A stretch of DNA of 35,234 bases from NCBI GenBank assembly GCA_025351875.1, contig JANXVA010000673.1, positions 1-35,234 of the forward strand, in the 5' to 3' direction. Shown here one piece after another: positions 32,091 through 35,234 of the stretch. Numbering within the stretch: position 1 is the stretch's first letter; each line of letters opens with the position of its first letter. Origin of the DNA: Myxococcales bacterium (lineage in GTDB: Bacteria; Myxococcota_A; Polyangia; Polyangiales; Polyangiaceae). The notes under the pieces are model-generated. The model worked only from the letters and a program-made list of their open reading frames with translations, did not search any database and was not told the origin of the DNA. The translations under genes and the position numbers were made by a program.

Positions 32091-33017
32091 ATGAAGGCGT
32101 CCGCGATCGCTCCGCGCCGGCGATACCCGCTCGTCGAGCGCCGCGAGGGCATCGATCGCGAGTCGCTCGAGCGTGACTATCTCGCGAGGAACAGGCCGGT
32201 GATCGTCTCCGTCGTCGACGTCGCATCGCGGACGCACTGGGACCTCGCCACGCTGCGCGCGACCTACGGCGACTGCGCGATCGACGCCGAGGAGACCGAG
32301 CAGGTCTACGTCGGCCAGCGAGCGCGACGCCGGCTGCCGCTGTCCGCGCTGATTGACGGCGTGCTCGCTGGGGACGTGGCGTTGCGCTGCAAGGGCCTCG
32401 AGCTCCTCTCGACGATCGATGGAATGAAGGCGCAGCTCGCGGCGAGCCCGCCGCCGTCCGATAGGCTCCTGCCGACGACGACCGCGAGCACGCGGCGCGC
32501 CTTGTGGGTTGCGCCGAAGGGCACCATGTCGTCGTTTCACCACGACGGTAACTCCGACAACTACAACTGGCAGATCGAGGGCGAGAAGCTCTTCGTGCTC
32601 GCGCGGCCAGACCGCTTCGACGAGCTCTATGCGCACGGGAGCGCCGAGTCGCCGATCAATCCGTTTCATCCCGACCTCGGTCGCTTCCCGCGCTTTGCCA
32701 GTGCCGCGCCGCTCGAGGCGACGCTTCGGCCCGGAGAGGTGCTGCTGGTCCCGAAGTACTGGTGGCACTGCGTCTACACCGCGCAGCCCAGCGTGAACCT
32801 CAACACGTGGTTCAGTTTCCGCGGCGAGATCTCGCCGTGGCGAGCGCTCGCGGGCGCGCCGCTCCTACATCGTTCGTGCGCAGCGCTCGCGGCGGAGATG
32901 AAGCGACGGGAGCTCTTTCGTCTGGCGAGCGCGACCCGAAGGCTCTGGTACGCCGCCTACGAGCGGCTCGCAGACCACCCTCGGCCCGAGCCGCGAGGCG
33001 AGCTGCTCGATCCGTGA
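32091..33017 (+). CDS. JmjC/cupin-8-like Fe(II)/2-oxoglutarate oxygenase
   Basis: 308 residues from ATG 32091; a GTG three codons earlier (32082) is possible. Residues about 15-80 contain IDRESLERDYLARNRPVIVS, the cupin-8 N-terminal region in which a substrate-side strand follows a short helix. The metal site is SSFHHDGNSDNYNWQIEGEK (HxD pair) and, later, LRPGEVLLVPKYWWHCVYT (the distal His, with the PxxWWH motif). VNLNTWFSFRG closes the double-stranded beta-helix. Such enzymes hydroxylate proteins or small molecules using Fe(II) and 2-oxoglutarate. The C-terminal 60 residues form a helical extension rich in Arg. The substrate is unknown. It is divergently arranged with the Insig-like gene (a shared 40-bp promoter region). 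Confidence 0.9.
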   Translation: MKASAIAPRRRYPLVERREGIDRESLERDYLARNRPVIVSVVDVASRTHWDLATLRATYGDCAIDAEETEQVYVGQRARRRLPLSALIDGVLAGDVALRCKGLELLSTIDGMKAQLAASPPPSDRLLPTTTASTRRALWVAPKGTMSSFHHDGNSDNYNWQIEGEKLFVLARPDRFDELYAHGSAESPINPFHPDLGRFPRFASAAPLEATLRPGEVLLVPKYWWHCVYTAQPSVNLNTWFSFRGEISPWRALAGAPLLHRSCAALAAEMKRRELFRLASATRRLWYAAYERLADHPRPEPRGELLDP

Positions 33018-33087
33018 GCGCCGCTCGGGCCTTCGGGTCTCGGTCGGAAGACCGGCGCCCGGCGGCGATCCGTGAAACGTTCTGGGC

Positions 33088-33756
33088 ATGCCTCGCCCTC
33101 TGTCCGAGCTGATCTCCGACGATCCCGCGTGGCCGGAGCTCGCGCGGGCTGCCGCCGCTGCGCCGAACGGCGTCGAGATGCTGCCCGTCGTGTCCGACGA
33201 GCAACGATGCGCGTGCCTCGAGGCGCTCCAGATGACGTCGCGCTCGACGCTCGGCGCGATCGCGCACGAGACGGGCGGCGTCCTCGTCGATCACGGCTTC
33301 CTTCGCATGCTCGGCTCGGGGAGCGCGCGCCTCCCGCGGCAGCTCATCGCGTGGAACGTGGAGCTCGGCGTCGCCCTCGAGTCGTTCATCATCGTGGCGG
33401 ACGACGTGGTCGGCGGCGTCTTCGCGATCGACACGGGCGCGCTCGGCGTCCCCGGTCACGTGCACTACTTCTCGCCCGACTCGCTCGACTGGGAGGACAC
33501 CGAGCTCGGTCACTCCGATTTCGTGAGCTGGGCCTTCGAGGGCGATCTCGCGACGTTCTACGAGAGCATGCGCTGGCCAGGCTGGGAGAGGGACGTCGAG
33601 GCGCTCGCCGGCGAACAGGCACTCAGCATCGCGCCACCGATGTGGACCGAGGGCAGCCGGCTCTCGATCGCGAAGCGCGATCGGCGTGCCGTTCCGGCAA
33701 AGGAGCTGTACCTGCTCCAGCAGCACTTCGCCAAGGAGCTGGGGGCTCGAGGCTAG
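33088..33756 (+). CDS. DUF2625 family protein
   Basis: 222 residues from ATG 33088. It matches DUF2625 in its typical order: RPLSELISDDPAWPELARAA, then EALQMTSRSTLGAIAHETGG, then DHGFLRMLGSGSARLPRQL, then GGVFAIDTGALG and HYFSPDSLDWEDTELGHSDF. The family has no established function; it is cytosolic and resembles SUKH-type immunity proteins in being stand-alone and of similar size, though I do not claim kinship. It ends 3 nt before the convergent minus-strand lipoprotein gene. Confidence 0.9.
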   Translation: MPRPLSELISDDPAWPELARAAAAAPNGVEMLPVVSDEQRCACLEALQMTSRSTLGAIAHETGGVLVDHGFLRMLGSGSARLPRQLIAWNVELGVALESFIIVADDVVGGVFAIDTGALGVPGHVHYFSPDSLDWEDTELGHSDFVSWAFEGDLATFYESMRWPGWERDVEALAGEQALSIAPPMWTEGSRLSIAKRDRRAVPAKELYLLQQHFAKELGARG

Positions 33757-33759
33757 CTC

Positions 33760-34347
33760 TCAGCGGCTCCAGACCCAGCCGTGCTGCCCCTTGATCACGA
33801 GGCCCAGGCTCACGCTCGTCGACGTGTCGAGCTGGTGGGTCATGCGCGCATAGAAGATCGTGAAGTCGAACGTGAGCTGCGGGCCGTGCGTCCGGTCGTT
33901 GACGTCCCAGGCCCAGCCCGCGGCCACGCCGCCGAGCCCCTCCCACCGGTAGCCGGCCTGCGCGTACGCTGGACCGAGGCCGCTTCCCTCCGAGGTGAGC
34001 GCAGTGAGGCCGAAGTCGAGCGCGACGCCGCGCTTGGGCAAGGCGAACCAGTCATCCTCGCGGTGGCTCGTATCCCTCGTGCCGTAGCCGAGGCTGATCT
34101 CGGGTCCCACCCCGTAGGAGGCATGCGCGGATCCGCCGACGCTCGCGACGCCGCCGCCGGAGAGCGCGCCGTACGAGAGCGTGACGATCTGCTCGCCGGG
34201 ATCGCCCGGCAGGCGGTCGGCCTCGGTCACCGGGCGCGTCGTGACGTCGACGATGCCCGGAGCGTTGCGGGCGAGATCCGTGTGCGTGCATGCCGCGATC
34301 GATGCGCCGAGGCCGAGCGCGAGGGCGCGGTGAAGCGTGCGCGTCAT
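33760..34347 (-). CDS. Putative lipoprotein, outer-membrane-barrel-like
   Basis: 195 residues from ATG 34347, which overlaps the stop of the upstream gene by 4 bp (ATGA). The signal MTRTLHRALALGLGASIAAC gives a lipidated Cys20. The mature part is composed of alternating strands with aromatic residues (SYGVGPEISLGYGTRD, AYAQAGYRWEGLGGVAAGWA, QLTFDFTIFYARMTHQLD, SVSLGLVIKGQHGWVWSR). This is the look of a small beta-barrel or porin-like sandwich. No family recognised. It is translationally coupled to the membrane protein upstream. Confidence 0.8.
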   Translation of the reverse strand: MTRTLHRALALGLGASIAACTHTDLARNAPGIVDVTTRPVTEADRLPGDPGEQIVTLSYGALSGGGVASVGGSAHASYGVGPEISLGYGTRDTSHREDDWFALPKRGVALDFGLTALTSEGSGLGPAYAQAGYRWEGLGGVAAGWAWDVNDRTHGPQLTFDFTIFYARMTHQLDTSTSVSLGLVIKGQHGWVWSR

Positions 34348-35234
34348 CGCGGTTCGGACGCTTCGGACGCGTCGGACGCTTCGGACGCTTCGGACGCTTC
34401 GGACGCTTCGGACGCGTCGGGCACGTCGGGCTCGGGAGCGGCGACCGGAAGCGAGGGCGGGCGCGCGGGCCCGCGTCTGACGCTCTCCTGCGGCCCGCTC
34501 CATTCGTGAGTCATCGGGAACACGAGCGCGGTGCGCTGGCCGCCGATCGACACCTCGAGCTCGAACGTACCGACGCGCACGCCGTCGTTCCAGAGCGCCT
34601 CGTTGTCGAACGCGAAGCCGAGATACGCGGTCCGGGCTCCGTCCCACGCGGGCACGGCGATCGCCGGGTAGGGCGTGCCCGCGACGCGAACGCGCGCGCC
34701 CTCGATGCGGACCTCGCACGATGGCGCGCGATCATGGCTCACGATCGCTCCGAGGCCCGTCTTTCCGGACTTGACGATCTCGACCGTCACCTCGGAGCAG
34801 CCTGCGCGCCGGTGAGCGCCGCCGTCGATCTTCCAGTGTGGAAAGCTGCGGGCGTACCTCGGGGGAGCCGTCGCGAGCGACGCGACCGCCGCGAGCACGA
34901 CGGCGATCCGGCGTGCATTCTCGCCGCGTGGACCTTCTCCGACGGGCGCGCGACGCAGGTAGACAACGCTGGCTACCGCGAGCGGACACGCCGCGAGATC
35001 CGTGGGATCGAGCGCGACGTCGCCGAGGAGGCCGCAGGCGAGCGCGTTGAACGACGGGATCACCTTGATGGCCGCGAACACGAGGACGGTCAGGCACGCG
35101 AGCACGGATGCACGCGCGACGCGGCGCTCGGCACGCGCCTCGCCCAGCATCGCGCTCGTGAGCGCGAACAAGAGGATCGGAAAGAAGAAGAGCCCTGCGA
35201 CGTCGCTGAGCTTGCCCGTGAGCCACCCGGGGAG
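34344..35234 (-). CDS. Unknown membrane protein, 5' end beyond window
   Basis: 296 codons of a minus-strand gene whose start lies off the right edge: the frame is open to 35234 and begins LPGWLTGKLSDVAGLFFFPI, a stretch typical of a family of myxobacterial membrane proteins. Three or four hydrophobic segments follow: an N-terminal one running off the edge, ASVLACLTVLVFAAIKVIPS, a possible short one, and AVVLAAVASLATAP. A beta-rich soluble domain (residues about 140-250 of the visible part) has two Cys (AGCSEVTVEI and PSCEVRIEG). The C-terminal 30 residues are the ASE/ASD repeats encoded by the 9-bp tandem repeat. It overlaps the lipoprotein gene by 4 bp. Confidence 0.8.
   Translation of the reverse strand, partial: LPGWLTGKLSDVAGLFFFPILLFALTSAMLGEARAERRVARASVLACLTVLVFAAIKVIPSFNALACGLLGDVALDPTDLAACPLAVASVVYLRRAPVGEGPRGENARRIAVVLAAVASLATAPPRYARSFPHWKIDGGAHRRAGCSEVTVEIVKSGKTGLGAIVSHDRAPSCEVRIEGARVRVAGTPYPAIAVPAWDGARTAYLGFAFDNEALWNDGVRVGTFELEVSIGGQRTALVFPMTHEWSGPQESVRRGPARPPSLPVAAPEPDVPDASEASEASEASEASDASEASEPR
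34353..34433. repeat. 9-bp tandem repeat array inside coding sequence
   Basis: Seven units of TTCGGACGC or GTCGGACGC run perfectly from 34353 to 34415, with two decayed units (GTCGGGCAC, GTCGGGCTC) after. On the minus strand each unit codes Ala-Ser-Glu or Ala-Ser-Asp in the C-terminal tail of the membrane protein. Unit gain or loss keeps the frame. Confidence 0.95.

Noticed and set aside
31245..32768. A 507-residue minus-strand frame running over the nitroreductase, Insig-like and cupin genes
   Set aside because: It overlaps three well-supported genes and shows no domain.
1..35234. CRISPR arrays, tRNA or rRNA genes, insertion sequences, prophage genes
   Set aside because: No spaced repeat array, no recognisable RNA gene and no transposase or phage protein was seen.

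Overview
The window is very GC-rich DNA, and nearly every third codon position is G or C. The gene content points to a myxobacterium-like deltaproteobacterium (phylum Myxococcota, probably Polyangia). It has many putative lipoproteins with Asp/Gly/Pro-rich linkers after the lipobox, a short soluble Ser/Thr kinase, a lipoprotein with an AgmX/PglI-type C-terminal domain, a delta-60 repeat lipoprotein and Cys-rich Dickkopf-like tails. This placement is inferred from style and families, not from a marker gene. I saw no rRNA, tRNA, CRISPR array, insertion sequence or prophage.

Layout. 1-6 kb: the N-terminal part of a large lipoprotein on the minus strand, then ftsK, a glutathione S-transferase, a lipoprotein, and a small broken gene disrupted by a perfect 22-bp tandem duplication. 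6-9.3 kb: a 3D-domain lipoprotein (minus), then a GT-B glycosyltransferase overlapping an Mpo1/DUF962 membrane protein, then a TrmN6-like methyltransferase. 9.3-13.7 kb: a lipoprotein (minus), a DUF4328 membrane protein, a thioredoxin-fold lipoprotein without its cysteines, an AgmX-domain lipoprotein and a Ser/Thr kinase. 13.8-16.5 kb: an L,D-transpeptidase-like lipoprotein, a large lipoprotein, and a GST remnant (minus). 16.6-21 kb: two translationally coupled pairs, radical SAM plus DxD glycosyltransferase, and M23 peptidase plus phospholipase-C/AcpA-like phosphoesterase. 21-29 kb (minus): a hybrid histidine kinase, a 4-bp-overlapping three-gene operon (glycosyltransferase and two unknown proteins), a tail-anchored unknown and a delta-60 lipoprotein. 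29-31.4 kb: an unknown lipoprotein, two adjacent gene remnants (LysR N-terminus and an alpha/beta-hydrolase) and a nitroreductase. 31.4-35.2 kb: an Insig-like membrane protein divergent from a JmjC/cupin-8 protein, a DUF2625 protein, and a coupled lipoprotein/membrane-protein pair whose upstream gene runs off the right edge and carries a 9-bp tandem repeat.

How the genes work together. There is no single large pathway. The recurrent theme is the cell envelope: three lipoproteins that probably act on peptidoglycan (3D domain, YkuD_2, LytM/M23), three glycosyltransferase-like proteins, many surface lipoproteins and FtsK. The most novel points are the Insig homologue, the shared eight-cysteine module on two different wall-active lipoproteins, the radical SAM/glycosyltransferase pair, and the compact GTGA-coupled operon of unknown function. 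Accessory decay is visible as four broken genes.
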